Assembly (NCBI RefSeq): GCF_038396635.1
Contig: NZ_CP121687.1
Coordinates: 1-64,000, forward strand
Direction of reading: 5' to 3'
Length of the DNA stretch: 64,000 nt
DNA from: Defluviitalea saccharophila
GTDB taxonomy: Bacteria > Bacillota > Clostridia > Lachnospirales > Defluviitaleaceae
In this document: positions 17,629 through 26,852 of the stretch, in pieces
How the letters are laid out: every line of letters begins with the position of its first letter
Position numbering within the stretch: position 1 is the stretch's first letter
Made by a program: the position numbers and the translations under genes
The notes under the pieces: generated by a model
Told to the model about the DNA's origin: nothing
The model's database searches: none
The model's input: only the letters and a program-made list of their open reading frames with translations

Positions 17629-18286
17629 TGTTTTTTTAAAGGGAAGAAATTTGATCCGCCTTTTTGAAGGTCTGATCGTTACAGCAAGAATTGCATTTAT
17701 TGCGATTATTATTGGCTCATTGTTTGGAATTATTTTAGGAGTTATTTGGACATCAAAGTCAAAGTGGATTCGTTCAATTTGCCGTGTGTATTTAGAGTTG
17801 TTTAGGATCATACCGATTCTTGTTTGGTTGTTCATTATGTATTTTGGAGTAACTACTGTTCTAAATATAGATTTAAGCGGTGAGCTTGTTTCTATTATTG
17901 TTTTTACCCTTTGGGGTGCAGCAGAGATGGGAGATATCGTAAGAGGTGCTTTAGAATCCTTGCCAAAGCATCAGATTGAGTCTGGAAAAGCGATAGGACT
18001 GAGTTTTTGGGGACTTTACAGATATATTCTGATACCTCAGGCTGTAAGGAGAATGCTGCCGGGGGCTATCAATCTAGCTACAAGAATGGTTAAGACCACA
18101 TCACTGGTAGTTTTAATTGGCGTTATAGATGTTATAAAAGTAGGACAGCAAATTATAGAGACTTCTCGTATAGAAGTACCGACAGCATCTTTTTGGGTGT
18201 ATGGTTTTCTATTTGTATTGTACTTTGTAATTTGTTATCCTCTTTCGATCTTATCCAGGAGACTGGAAAACAAATGGAATGGTTAG
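17609..18286 (+). CDS. Amino-acid ABC transporter permease, second subunit (cysteine/cystine, predicted)
   Basis: The 225-residue protein is a paralogue of the preceding permease with the same layout and an EAA-type loop (SGKAIGLSFWGLYRYILIPQA). The two would form the heterodimeric membrane channel. The start at 17609 lies inside the end of the first permease, with AAAGGA upstream, so translation is coupled. Confidence 0.9.
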   Translation: MQNLGISVFLKGRNLIRLFEGLIVTARIAFIAIIIGSLFGIILGVIWTSKSKWIRSICRVYLELFRIIPILVWLFIMYFGVTTVLNIDLSGELVSIIVFTLWGAAEMGDIVRGALESLPKHQIESGKAIGLSFWGLYRYILIPQAVRRMLPGAINLATRMVKTTSLVVLIGVIDVIKVGQQIIETSRIEVPTASFWVYGFLFVLYFVICYPLSILSRRLENKWNG

Positions 18287-18296
18287 GGGGTTCATC

Positions 18297-19046
18297 ATGC
18301 TTAATAAAGAAGATGAAGTATTACTTGAAATAAAGGGTTTATATAAGAAATTTGACGATATGACGGTTTTGGATGATGTTCATTTAAGCGTTAATAAAGG
18401 CGAAGTGGTTGTTATTCTGGGGCCTTCTGGCTGCGGAAAAAGCACTCTTTTAAGGTGTCTTAACGGCTTGGAGAAAATACAGGGAGGAGAAATAAAATAC
18501 CGTAATAAAAGCCTTGTTGATCAAGATGTGAACTGGCAGGATATCCGCCAGCATATAGGAATGGTGTTTCAGAACTACGAACTTTTTTCCCATATGACCG
18601 TGATTGAAAATATTCTTTTAGGCCCTGTTAAAGTGCAAAAAAGAGATAAACATGAAGTAATGGAGCAGGCAAATCAGTTATTAGACAGGGTGGGACTGTT
18701 AGATCGAAAAGATTCTTATCCTCGTCAGCTTTCTGGAGGGCAGAAACAGCGAATAGCGATTGTCAGGGCTTTGTGTATGAATCCAGAGATTATGCTTTTC
18801 GATGAAGTCACGGCATCACTTGATCCTGAAATGGTTAGAGAAGTTCTGGATGTAATACTGAGCCTCGCAAAACAGGGTATGACAATGCTTATTGTTACTC
18901 ATGAGCTGTCATTCGCCCGAGCTGTGGCTGATAAAATAGTGTTTATCGATAAAGGAAAAATCTGTGAGATATCAGATCCTGATGAATTCTTTATTCATCC
19001 AAAGACAGAACGTGCGCAGCACTTCTTAAATAAATTTCAATATTAA
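18297..19046 (+). CDS. Amino-acid ABC transporter ATPase (cysteine/cystine, predicted)
   Basis: The 249-residue ATPase carries Walker A GPSGCGKST (about residues 38-46), a Q-loop, the signature LSGGQKQRIAIVRAL, Walker B MLFDEVTASLD and the switch His in VTHE. AGGGGG at 18285-18290 supports ATG 18297; an in-frame ATG at 18279 overlaps the permease end and has no site. It energises uptake through the two permeases. Confidence 0.92.
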   Translation: MLNKEDEVLLEIKGLYKKFDDMTVLDDVHLSVNKGEVVVILGPSGCGKSTLLRCLNGLEKIQGGEIKYRNKSLVDQDVNWQDIRQHIGMVFQNYELFSHMTVIENILLGPVKVQKRDKHEVMEQANQLLDRVGLLDRKDSYPRQLSGGQKQRIAIVRALCMNPEIMLFDEVTASLDPEMVREVLDVILSLAKQGMTMLIVTHELSFARAVADKIVFIDKGKICEISDPDEFFIHPKTERAQHFLNKFQY

Positions 19047-19070
19047 ATTAAAAAGAAAGGAATGATTAGA

Positions 19071-19973
19071 ATGAAAAAAATTATCCAATTATTAACGATT
19101 GCAGTATTGGTACTGGGGGTGCTTGCAGGCTGCAGCAGTAATGCAAGTTCAACTGCTAGTACATCAGAAACTACTAATACAGAAGTAAGTACGCAAGAAA
19201 CAAGTACTTCAGAAGAAAAGGGTTCTCTTGCTGAGATTAAAGAGAGAGGTACGATTAGAATTGGTGTATTCAGTGATAAACATCCATTTGGTTATGTAGA
19301 TGAAAATGGAGAAAACCAAGGATTTGATGTGTATATTGCCAGAAGATTTGCCAAAGATCTTTTAGGAGACGAATCCAAGGTTGAATTTGTTTTGGTGGAT
19401 GCAGCAAGCAGAGTAGCTTTCCTGGAATCCAATAAAGTTGATATCATCATGGCTAATTTTACAGTTACAGAGGAAAGAAAAGAAAAAGTAGATTTTGCTA
19501 ACCCATACATGAAAGTTTCTCTTGGAATAGTTTCTCCGGAAAATGCTCCAATTACCTCAGTTGAACAGTTAAAGGGCAAAAAAGCTATTGTGGCTAAAGG
19601 AACTACTGCTGAAACCTTTTTGACCAAAAATTATCCCGAAATAGAACAATTAAAGTTCGAGCAATATACAGAAATCTTTGAGGCATTAAAAGACGGCCGC
19701 GGAGATGCTATTGTTAACGATAATACAGAAGTGATTGCTTGGGCAAAACAGAATCCCGGATTTGTTGTTGGTGTAGCATCATTAGGCGGTCAAGACACCA
19801 TAGCACCAGCTGTTAAGAAGGGCAATAAAGAACTCCTTGATTGGATTAACCAAGAACTTGAACTTCTAGGACAAGAGAATTTTATACACGAAGCATATGA
19901 TGCAACTCTGGCAGAAATATACGGAGAAGACTACAAAGAAGAACTTGTAATAGAAGGCGGAAAATTAGACTAA
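19071..19973 (+). CDS. CjaA-like cysteine-binding lipoprotein of the ABC transporter
   Basis: The 300-residue protein has a lipoprotein signal with the lipobox LAGC. After a Ser/Thr linker comes the family-3 solute-binding fold: GTIRIGVFSDKHPFGYVDE, LVDAASRVAFLESNKVDII, VDFANPYMKVSLGI, IAPAVKKGN and an end resembling EAYDATLAEIYG with VIEGGKLD. This pattern closely follows my memory of Campylobacter CjaA, a structurally characterised cysteine-binding protein. Together with a UGC T-box at the operon head this makes cysteine the most likely ligand. AAGAAAGG spacing favours ATG 19071. Confidence 0.88.
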   Translation: MKKIIQLLTIAVLVLGVLAGCSSNASSTASTSETTNTEVSTQETSTSEEKGSLAEIKERGTIRIGVFSDKHPFGYVDENGENQGFDVYIARRFAKDLLGDESKVEFVLVDAASRVAFLESNKVDIIMANFTVTEERKEKVDFANPYMKVSLGIVSPENAPITSVEQLKGKKAIVAKGTTAETFLTKNYPEIEQLKFEQYTEIFEALKDGRGDAIVNDNTEVIAWAKQNPGFVVGVASLGGQDTIAPAVKKGNKELLDWINQELELLGQENFIHEAYDATLAEIYGEDYKEELVIEGGKLD

Positions 19974-20001
19974 TCCAAAAATCATAGGAAGAAAATAAAA
20001 G

Positions 20002-20071
20002 GGCTCGAAATCAATAATTTAGGCGGGATTTATTCTAGTCCTGCGTTCTTATTGATTTTAAGCCTATTTTT
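20002..20071 (+). terminator. Terminator of the cysteine transporter operon
   Basis: A long hairpin pairs GGCT with AGCC, AAATCAATAA (20008-20017) with TTATTGATTT (20049-20058), and an inner GCGGGA with TCCTGC. TATTTTT follows at 20065-20071. Confidence 0.8.
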
Positions 20072-20256
20072 ATGTAAAAAATATGAAATATATAGAGGCT
20101 TTACAGTATTAAGGCCATTGATTTCTTACAAAATACTGATTTAAAGATGCTTACCTTGGGTCACAAAGGGGATAAGATATTTATTAATCGCTTTAATTAT
20201 CAAACCATATGAAGATGTTGTTAGAACTTAAGTTTGTATATGTGGATAAATGCGAA

Positions 20257-20294
20257 AAAATTACCCATGACATAAAAACATGAGTAATTTTTTT
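20257..20294 (+). terminator. Isolated intrinsic terminator
   Basis: TTACCCATG (20261-20269) pairs with CATGAGTAA (20279-20287), followed by a T-tract to 20294. The stretch 20072-20256 upstream contains no recognisable gene, so the transcript it serves is unknown. Confidence 0.6.
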
Positions 20295-20323
20295 GTTTTT
20301 TTACTCATATTTTATTGAAATAG

Positions 20324-20449
20324 GAAAAGGTTACACATATATTAGAAGAAAAAGGATTCTTGACATCGCAGAAAGTTGGTAAAGAACGAATATTCCTCAA
20401 TAAGCGTTTATTTGAGATTGTACAACAAGCTGGTGCGGAAAACTGTTAA
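20324..20449 (+). pseudogene. C-terminal remnant of a Fic-like or winged-helix protein
   Basis: A frame of 41 codons runs from a TAG at 20321 to TAA at 20447 without a start codon. It reads as a winged-helix end (HILEEKGFLTSQKVGKERIF followed by FEIVQQAG), like the C-terminal DNA-binding part of Fic-family proteins. The rest of the gene is absent. The family call is tentative. Confidence 0.4.
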
Positions 20450-20836
20450 GCTAATTTATTTTTAGTTGATCTTGCTATAACTTTATAACATATCCATCAT
20501 ACCATTAGACAGTTTCATTAAGAAAAAATTTTTTTAAGTTATTTATATCAAAAATCATATCTTTCTATATTATAATCTAGTGCCTTCACGGCGATGCTGA
20601 TACAATTATTTTTATAACTGGATTTATTTGTTTGGAGCCATTCGATTTTCCTAAAATCAGGTGATCAATACGGATGCTTAGGAACACATAATAGATCATG
20701 ATAGAATCTTTGGCTAATAAGCGTAGTGTTATTAGTGCATCAGACGGATTTGTATAACTTAAGTAGAATAATTGCAACCGGCAATTTATGTCCATAATAT
20801 TTATGATTTACTACGATTATTGTAGAGGTGATGAAT
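20450..20836. other. AT-rich spacer, no gene called
   Basis: A minus-strand open frame of 69 codons (20586-20795) has no good ribosome-binding site and no family features. Otherwise nothing is seen except GAGG upstream of the next gene. Confidence 0.4.
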
Positions 20837-21508
20837 ATGATATTTTCTGAAAAACTACAACTATTAAGAAAAAGTAAGGGATATACGCAAGAAGAACTTG
20901 CTGAGCAACTGAATGTATCCAGACAGGCAGTTGCAAAATGGGAATCTGGACATGTGTATCCGGATATAATGAATTTGATTCAAATCAGCAACCTGATGAA
21001 TGTGACAGTAGATTATCTTGTAAAAGATCAAGCGTGTTCGATTAGCCCTGTCTCAACAAAATTTAATGATATGGATGAAATTATTGATTTCAGGCTTGAA
21101 GCAAACATCAATACATATGCTGCATTAATGAATGAAGTTGATTCTACAAGACTCGACTCCCATGATTTTAGATATGTTCGAGGGCCCTTTGTATATCATG
21201 ATACATATGTTGGAGCAGAACAGTTTGCCGGGGAAGAAGCGATTTGGAAAGATGGTAAATCAGTATATGCAATGAATTATATGGGCAGGGTACTTAGCGA
21301 TAAGTTTAGCGGAAATTTTCTAAAGGAAGCACTTAGAAAGGCTGATCGTCAAATGCCGTATCGAGGACCTGAATATTATCAATCAGGAGAGTTCATTTAC
21401 AAGTCCAAAGTATCAGGGGACTTTTCATGGTTTCAGGGATATGAGGAAATATATTGGATGACCGAAAAGGTATATGAGTGTTATTTTCATGGTGGATTAA
21501 TGCGATAA
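20837..21508 (+). CDS. XRE-type regulator with C-terminal DUF5680 domain
   Basis: The 223-residue protein has an N-terminal Cro/CI helix-turn-helix (about residues 4-58; YTQEELAEQLNVSRQAVAKWE). It is joined to a DUF5680 domain (about 80-223) rich in aromatic residues (FRYVRGPFVYHDTYVG, FSWFQGYEEIYW). DUF5680 has no known function but is common in Clostridia, often fused to this HTH. ATG 20837 is spaced eight bases from AGAGG; earlier in-frame GTG and ATG codons overlap that site. Confidence 0.88.
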   Translation: MIFSEKLQLLRKSKGYTQEELAEQLNVSRQAVAKWESGHVYPDIMNLIQISNLMNVTVDYLVKDQACSISPVSTKFNDMDEIIDFRLEANINTYAALMNEVDSTRLDSHDFRYVRGPFVYHDTYVGAEQFAGEEAIWKDGKSVYAMNYMGRVLSDKFSGNFLKEALRKADRQMPYRGPEYYQSGEFIYKSKVSGDFSWFQGYEEIYWMTEKVYECYFHGGLMR

Positions 21509-21636
21509 TTCCAAGAAATAGTTTGTATCACCTATCATGAACAATATACGTCAAGTTTAATTGAGCAGTGATTAATGAATAATTTTGGATGAGGTAAAAA
21601 ATATGGGGGAACTCATTGATATAATAAAATAAAGTA

Positions 21637-22233
21637 ATGAATAATATTATGCTTCATACCGGAAGCCGGACAACTCAGATTGATCATATTGTGGTTTCCA
21701 ATTATGGTATATTTGTCATTGAAACGAAGAATTATAAAGGTTGGATTATAGGAAATGAATTTGATGATTACTGGACTCAGATCATTTTCAAAAGAAAGGA
21801 AAAACTCTATAATCCCATAAAACAGAATTTTGGACATATCCAGGCTTTGAAAAGTGTTCTTAATGAGTTTGGTGATGTCAATTATATTTCTATAGTGGCT
21901 TTTACTACAAAAGCTGATTTGAAGGTTACGGCGAATACAGATGTTGTATATACTGTTAACTTGTTAAAGACTATCCGTAAATATTGCAATGAGATAATTT
22001 CTGATTCCGTTAAAGAGCAGATCTATAATAAGTTGCTTTCGCTGAATATCGACAACAAAGAGAATCGGAAAGAACATATTCATGCTATACGTAATAATCT
22101 TGCAGAGAAGTATAAAAAGGTTTCTGACAATATATGTCCTGAATGTGGAGGAAAATTAGTATTGAGAAACGGTAAGTACGGACAATTTAAAGGGTGTAGT
22201 AATTACCCAAAATGTAGGTTTACTTTGAAATAG
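21637..22233 (+). CDS. NERD nuclease-like protein with topoisomerase-type zinc ribbon, short N-terminus
   Basis: The 198-residue protein holds the NERD core (RTTQIDHIVVSNYGIFVIET then KNYKGWI). The conserved D, E and K are those of PD-(D/E)xK-like nucleases. The C-terminus is a zf-C4 topoisomerase ribbon (CPECGGKLVLRNGKYG, then CSNYPKC). Full NERD proteins usually have about 40 more residues before this point, including a GE motif. Here an in-frame TAA lies just upstream of the ATG and no ribosome-binding site is seen, so the 5' end may be lost. Confidence 0.75.
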   Translation: MNNIMLHTGSRTTQIDHIVVSNYGIFVIETKNYKGWIIGNEFDDYWTQIIFKRKEKLYNPIKQNFGHIQALKSVLNEFGDVNYISIVAFTTKADLKVTANTDVVYTVNLLKTIRKYCNEIISDSVKEQIYNKLLSLNIDNKENRKEHIHAIRNNLAEKYKKVSDNICPECGGKLVLRNGKYGQFKGCSNYPKCRFTLK

Positions 22234-22365
22234 TGATACTCAAAAACATCTTTAATCCAACAATACTCAACAATAGTAAAATTCTACATAATAAGTCTAT
22301 TGTAACAATAGGATATGTTGTAAAATTAAAAGGCATAAATGTAAATAAATTTATAGGAGGAATAA

Positions 22366-23958
22366 ATGATGAAGAGCTCCAAAAGATTTTTAGCAGTATT
22401 TCTTGTCGTGACATTCATTATTACATCTATGCCGCAATTAACATATGCTAACAAAGCTATAAATAGCTTTGAAAATTCTATAGGCGATGAGACTGAAATA
22501 GATTGCACTAGACTAGATAGTGGTGTGATAGAACAGATTTTGTCTGAGGAAAAGTTTGAGCTTATTAATACGGAAGATAATGCGTATAAATTTTCAATGG
22601 ATATCCTTGCCTCAGAACGTATAGAAAATCAAATATTCGTGAAAGAGAGTTCTTATACCAGTGTTATATCAAATAACAGAGCAGTATTAGGAACTATTAT
22701 AGATTTAGAGTATGATGAAGGTAAAATAGAGAAAGCAAGATTGAAATTTAAAGTTGGTCATCAATATATAGATAATACGGGAAGTGAATATGCTGTAGTT
22801 GATAAAGAGTTTGAAGGAATAAAAAGATTTCAAGTTTTTAAGTTTTTTGAGGATTTTAATAGGTTATTTCCAATAGAATCATATTATGATGTGGAAAATA
22901 ATATAGTTTATGCGGAAGTATATGGACCAGGTACATACGGTATATTGGATTTAGAGAAATGGTTTTATGATTTGGGAATCACTCCTGAAATGATTAAGGA
23001 AGAACTTACAGATTCAGTAGATATTGTTTTTGTTGTCGATACTACAGGTTCTATGGAAAAGACAATTAAAAATGTTAAAGAAAATATGGAAAATGTGATA
23101 ACTACTTTATATAAAGAGGGAATATCTCCATACATTTCGGTTATCGATTATAATGAATATTTCTCTAACCAGGATAATGGACCAACAGTTTTAAGAAAAC
23201 CAAACGGAGAAGTATGGGCATACAATAAGGAAGAAGCGATAGGATTGGTGAATCAATTAAGGATTAAAGGAGACAGCCGTAAAATATCTTTAGATGCGCT
23301 AGAAAGGGTCGAAGGAATAGATTTTAGAGATAGTTCAGTAAAATTTATAGTGTTGATAACGGATAAAGGATATTATACCATTAACAAAGATGGCATAAAT
23401 CCTTTACTTGAAATGACTGATTTGCTGATCCCTGATCATATAATTACCTCTGTTGTAACAAGCACATCTTTTGAATCTGCATATCAACCTCTAATAGAGG
23501 CAACAGAAGGAAAATGGTTTAATATACATTCAGATTTTAGCTTGCAATTAAGCGATTTTATTTTATCGAGAACGCAACGATATAATATACATTCAATTGT
23601 AGCCGAAGTAGTGAAAGCAGAGTTAATTTATCTTCTATTTTTTAGTTATATAGAAGAGGAATCACAAAAAGAATGGGTCAATCTTATCGAACCAAATAAT
23701 CGCTATTCAATAAAGATTATACTCATAGGGAATGCATTTCTATTTGGTCCACAGAAAATAGCGGTTTTTTGCACAGATCTTAATGATGATAAAACAGTAC
23801 AGGTTATTTCTACTTCTATTGCCAATGATGGGAAAAATTTATATGAAGAAAATTATGACTATGAATGGATGGATAATGGTGTTATTCTTACATTTATGGG
23901 AGAAGAGCAAGTACCAGAAAAGCATACAATTATATGGGATGAAGTGTTTAATAAATAG
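22366..23958 (+). CDS. Secreted von Willebrand factor A domain protein
   Basis: The 530-residue protein begins with a signal peptide (about residues 1-28, ending TYA). After a beta-rich domain, the vWA domain starts near residue 218 with IVFVVDTTGSM, which supplies the MIDAS DxTGS metal site. The conserved later Thr and Asp positions are less clear (DKGYYTI region). It probably binds a protein partner or surface ligand. AGGAGG at 22355-22360 supports ATG 22366 or 22369. The C-terminal 130 residues match nothing I recognise, and there is no sortase or SLH anchor. Confidence 0.8.
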   Translation: MMKSSKRFLAVFLVVTFIITSMPQLTYANKAINSFENSIGDETEIDCTRLDSGVIEQILSEEKFELINTEDNAYKFSMDILASERIENQIFVKESSYTSVISNNRAVLGTIIDLEYDEGKIEKARLKFKVGHQYIDNTGSEYAVVDKEFEGIKRFQVFKFFEDFNRLFPIESYYDVENNIVYAEVYGPGTYGILDLEKWFYDLGITPEMIKEELTDSVDIVFVVDTTGSMEKTIKNVKENMENVITTLYKEGISPYISVIDYNEYFSNQDNGPTVLRKPNGEVWAYNKEEAIGLVNQLRIKGDSRKISLDALERVEGIDFRDSSVKFIVLITDKGYYTINKDGINPLLEMTDLLIPDHIITSVVTSTSFESAYQPLIEATEGKWFNIHSDFSLQLSDFILSRTQRYNIHSIVAEVVKAELIYLLFFSYIEEESQKEWVNLIEPNNRYSIKIILIGNAFLFGPQKIAVFCTDLNDDKTVQVISTSIANDGKNLYEENYDYEWMDNGVILTFMGEEQVPEKHTIIWDEVFNK

Positions 23959-24015
23959 TGCATTTAAGAGAAACTTTGTATAATGAAATTTTATCTGTCA
24001 ATTCTACATAACCTA

Positions 24016-24051
24016 TTGATATAAGTTCATATGAATATGAACTTATATCAA
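24016..24051. repeat. Perfect inverted repeat downstream of vWA gene
   Basis: TTGATATAAGTTCAT (24016-24030) is perfectly complementary to 24037-24051. There is no T-run. It may be a factor-independent 3' end stabiliser or a bidirectional terminator. Confidence 0.55.
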
Positions 24052-24095
24052 AGATAAATTTGGATAGAATTAAGCAAATAGATTCCGTGATATTC

Positions 24096-24124
24096 TTGAC
24101 AATTGTCGGTTTGTAATATATAGT
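24096..24124 (+). promoter_or_regulatory. Strong sigma-A promoter
   Basis: TTGACA at 24096-24101, a 17-base spacer and TATAGT at 24119-24124 make a near-consensus promoter. It lies about 200 bases before the chemoreceptor gene and directly ahead of a terminator. Confidence 0.7.
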
Positions 24125-24129
24125 ATTTT

Positions 24130-24166
24130 AAAAGCAACGAGGCGAAGAACCTTGTTGCTTTTTTGT
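24130..24166 (+). terminator. Terminator immediately after the promoter
   Basis: AAAAGCAACGAGG pairs with CCTTGTTGCTTTT, followed by more T. With a start near 24131, transcripts from the 24096 promoter would end after roughly 40 bases unless they read through. Confidence 0.7.
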
Positions 24167-24322
24167 TTTTATCAAAAAAGTTTTATATTACTTAGAGGAT
24201 AGATACGGGATGATGAAAACATCTAATATGTGGTTTCAACAGTATGAATTTTATTAAAAATCGTTGTTTATAAGTGGATATTTAAAGACTATTAAGATTG
24301 ATATGAAAAGGAGGAATTGAGG

Positions 24323-25834
24323 ATGAGAAGACATAAAGAATTGAGAAAAATTTCGGAAGAGGCATATAGCATAAGATGTCATACAAAGGAAATGCTTAGT
24401 GGTAATCTGGATATTAAAATCGATACAGATCAATTTGAGTTTTTAGGAGCTTTAGCTGAGGACATTAATCAAATCAATAGTACCTTTAATTCCTATATTA
24501 ACGAGATATCTCATGTATTGGCTCATCTGTCCGCCGGGAACATGGCAGTTACTTTTTCGAAGAATGTACTTTATCAGGGAGATTTTTTGCCAATTAAAAA
24601 TGCGCTTCATAAAATCAGGCATTCACTGAATTGTTCTTTTGAAGAGATTCATAAGCTATCCCTGGAGATAGATGCTATGAGCAGTCATGTTGAGAATGGT
24701 TCCATTTTCCTGGCAGACAACACGACCGAGCAGGCAGCTTTGATTTCTGATTTGACAGAAACCATATATGATATTACGGACAAAACAGTAAATAATGCAG
24801 TCAATGCGGAGGCAGCAGCAAAAACCGTTGAGGCGATAACAAAGGAAACCGAAATCGGCAGAGACTATATGGATCAGATGTTATTCTCTGTTGATAAAGT
24901 AAAGTCTTCCATCGATGATATATCTAATATCATTGGGTTGATTAATGAAATTGCCGGACAGACCAGATTATTGGCTTTAAACGCAACGATTGAGGCTTCA
25001 AGAGCCGGAGAGGCTGGTCAAGGTTTTTCAGTAGTTGCCAGAGAAGTCAGCAAACTGGCTCAGAAAAGTAGCGAAGCTGTTGCTCAAACTACGCAGTTAA
25101 TTAATAATAGTAAAGCTGCAGCCGATGAAAGTGCAAAAATCACGAAAAGAACAGTAGAAAGCTTTAAAAACATACAGGATTCGATTGAAGGAGTAGCCGT
25201 TTTATGTAAGGAAATAGCAGATCTATCCAATATTCAGGCAGAAAATCTTAAAGAAACATCAGCTATCATTACGAATATATCAGAAGGCGTACAAAGTAAT
25301 GCTGCTTACGCTCAGGAAAACAGTGCAGGAGCGACTAATTTATCAAATATCTCGGATCATTTAAAGAAGATCCTTCAACGTTTTCGATTACTAGGGCAAA
25401 AAAATACAGTAGTCATTGATAGGAAAGCAGAGGAGGCATTCACAAGAGAGCTTACCAACACCTTGGTGGCAAAGTTATTTCAAGCAACCACCACCCAGGC
25501 AATAGATAGGATATTGGAGACGGAGATTGAAAAACATAAAGATATTGAATGTCTGTATATTATTAATGGAGATGGCAAGCAAATAAGCCATACGATTATG
25601 AATCCAAAGATTATAGTGGAACAGGATGAAAATTTTAAGCCTGCAATGCCCGGAGAAGATTACAGTTCAAAAAAATATTTCCGCCAGGCGATGAAAAATA
25701 AGCAGGAATGGTACACTTCTCTGGAATATATATCAAAAGCTACAGGGAACTTATGCAAGACGGTTTCATTAGCATATGAGGCTATTGATAAAGAAACTTA
25801 TGTGCTTTGTATCGATTTGTTATGCAGATTCTAG
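24323..25834 (+). CDS. Soluble methyl-accepting chemotaxis protein with C-terminal Cache-like sensor
   Basis: The protein (about 503 residues) has no membrane helix. After two HAMP-like helical segments, the signalling domain is at about residues 150-360, with the hairpin-tip motif [20 protein letters not shown]. The C-terminal part (about 375-503) resembles a PDC/Cache or PAS-type sensor ([13 protein letters not shown], then [11 protein letters not shown]). Sensing at the C-terminus in the cytoplasm is unusual for a chemoreceptor. AAAGGAGG at 24307-24314 favours ATG 24323 over the TTG at 24317. Confidence 0.88.
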   Translation: MRRHKELRKISEEAYSIRCHTKEMLSGNLDIKIDTDQFEFLGALAEDINQINSTFNSYINEISHVLAHLSAGNMAVTFSKNVLYQGDFLPIKNALHKIRHSLNCSFEEIHKLSLEIDAMSSHVENGSIFLADNTTEQAALISDLTETIYDITDKTVNNAVNAEAAAKTVEAITKETEIGRDYMDQMLFSVDKVKSSIDDISNIIGLINEIAGQTRLLALNATIEASRAGEAGQGFSVVAREVSKLAQKSSEAVAQTTQLINNSKAAADESAKITKRTVESFKNIQDSIEGVAVLCKEIADLSNIQAENLKETSAIITNISEGVQSNAAYAQENSAGATNLSNISDHLKKILQRFRLLGQKNTVVIDRKAEEAFTRELTNTLVAKLFQATTTQAIDRILETEIEKHKDIECLYIINGDGKQISHTIMNPKIIVEQDENFKPAMPGEDYSSKKYFRQAMKNKQEWYTSLEYISKATGNLCKTVSLAYEAIDKETYVLCIDLLCRF

Positions 25835-25982
25835 AGCGGCAGACATGATATCGATTTTGAAGCTAAATATTCTGATAGAATTTATGCTATAAAAGATAGA
25901 AAAAACGCTGTTTTTGAAATTGTGACGAGTTCAAATTCTTATTGCCTGACAAACTAAATACGGAAAACTATATCTATAGTGT

Positions 25983-26019
25983 AATAAGTGGGCGGTGCTA
26001 CCGTACTGCTTATTTTTTT
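25983..26019 (+). terminator. Terminator in the spacer before the VTC gene
   Basis: AATAAG and an inner GCGGT pair with ACCGT and CTTATT, followed by TTTTTTT. The rest of the 25835-26158 spacer shows no gene. Confidence 0.7.
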
Positions 26020-26158
26020 GAGAAATTTAATGGCAGCAGTATTGATAAATATTAATCTATTCAAATATAAAAATTCATTTAAAGTTCAGATAACCAACAA
26101 ATGCACTTCAGTTTAATGGCTTACAATGAGATTATTCAAAAGAAAAGGAGTGAAAAGA

Positions 26159-26836
26159 ATGCAAAAATCCCGAGGCAGACATGAGCTCAAGCACTATATC
26201 AATTATGCCGATGTATTAGAGCTTAGGACAAGGCTTCCACTTGTGGCGAGTCTCGACAAAAATGCGACAGAGGGAATAGGCTATCGGGTAAAGAGCCTCT
26301 ACTTTGACAATTACAACGATAAAGTAATAAAGGAAAAGATCGATGGGGTTAACGAGCGAGAAAAGTTTCGCTTGCGTCTTTATAACGATGATACATCCTT
26401 TATCCGGCTCGAAAAAAAGAGCAAAAAAAGTGGTATTTGTTTTAAGGAAAGTACTGTCATAACAGCAGATGAATGTAAGCGCTTGCTTGACGGGAACATT
26501 GCAGTGCTGAAAGAAAATGGTAGTCCCTTGTGCCAGGAGTTATATGCCAAAATGCATTATCAGCAGCTGCGCCCCAAAAATATTGTAGATTATCAGCGAG
26601 AGGCATTTATCTATCCAATGGGCAATGTACGAATTACCTTGGATTATGATATTCGTACAAGCAACACCGTACACGATTTTCTACAACCTGAACCCATTCC
26701 CATACCCATTCAGGGAGTTTATATTCTGGAAGTAAAATATGATAACTTTCTACCTGAGCTCATTCGTGGTATGGTTTCTCTCTCCAGCAGAAGAAGTACC
26801 GCGTTTTCAAAATACGCAGTAACAAGAATAGTATAA
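26159..26836 (+). CDS. VTC-domain polyphosphate polymerase
   Basis: The 225-residue protein is a stand-alone VTC catalytic domain, which makes polyphosphate from ATP in a tunnel lined with basic residues. Seen features are the RHELKHYI start, VKSLYFDN, EREKFRLRLY, RLEKKSKKSG with its Lys pair, and near the end ITLDYDIRTS and ILEVKYDNFLPE. There is no SPX or membrane domain. AAAAGGAG fits ATG 26159. The next gene, 16 bases on, is a DUF4956 membrane protein, a frequent partner of bacterial VTC proteins. Confidence 0.9.
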   Translation: MQKSRGRHELKHYINYADVLELRTRLPLVASLDKNATEGIGYRVKSLYFDNYNDKVIKEKIDGVNEREKFRLRLYNDDTSFIRLEKKSKKSGICFKESTVITADECKRLLDGNIAVLKENGSPLCQELYAKMHYQQLRPKNIVDYQREAFIYPMGNVRITLDYDIRTSNTVHDFLQPEPIPIPIQGVYILEVKYDNFLPELIRGMVSLSSRRSTAFSKYAVTRIV

Positions 26837-26852
26837 ATTGGAGGTATGTATA

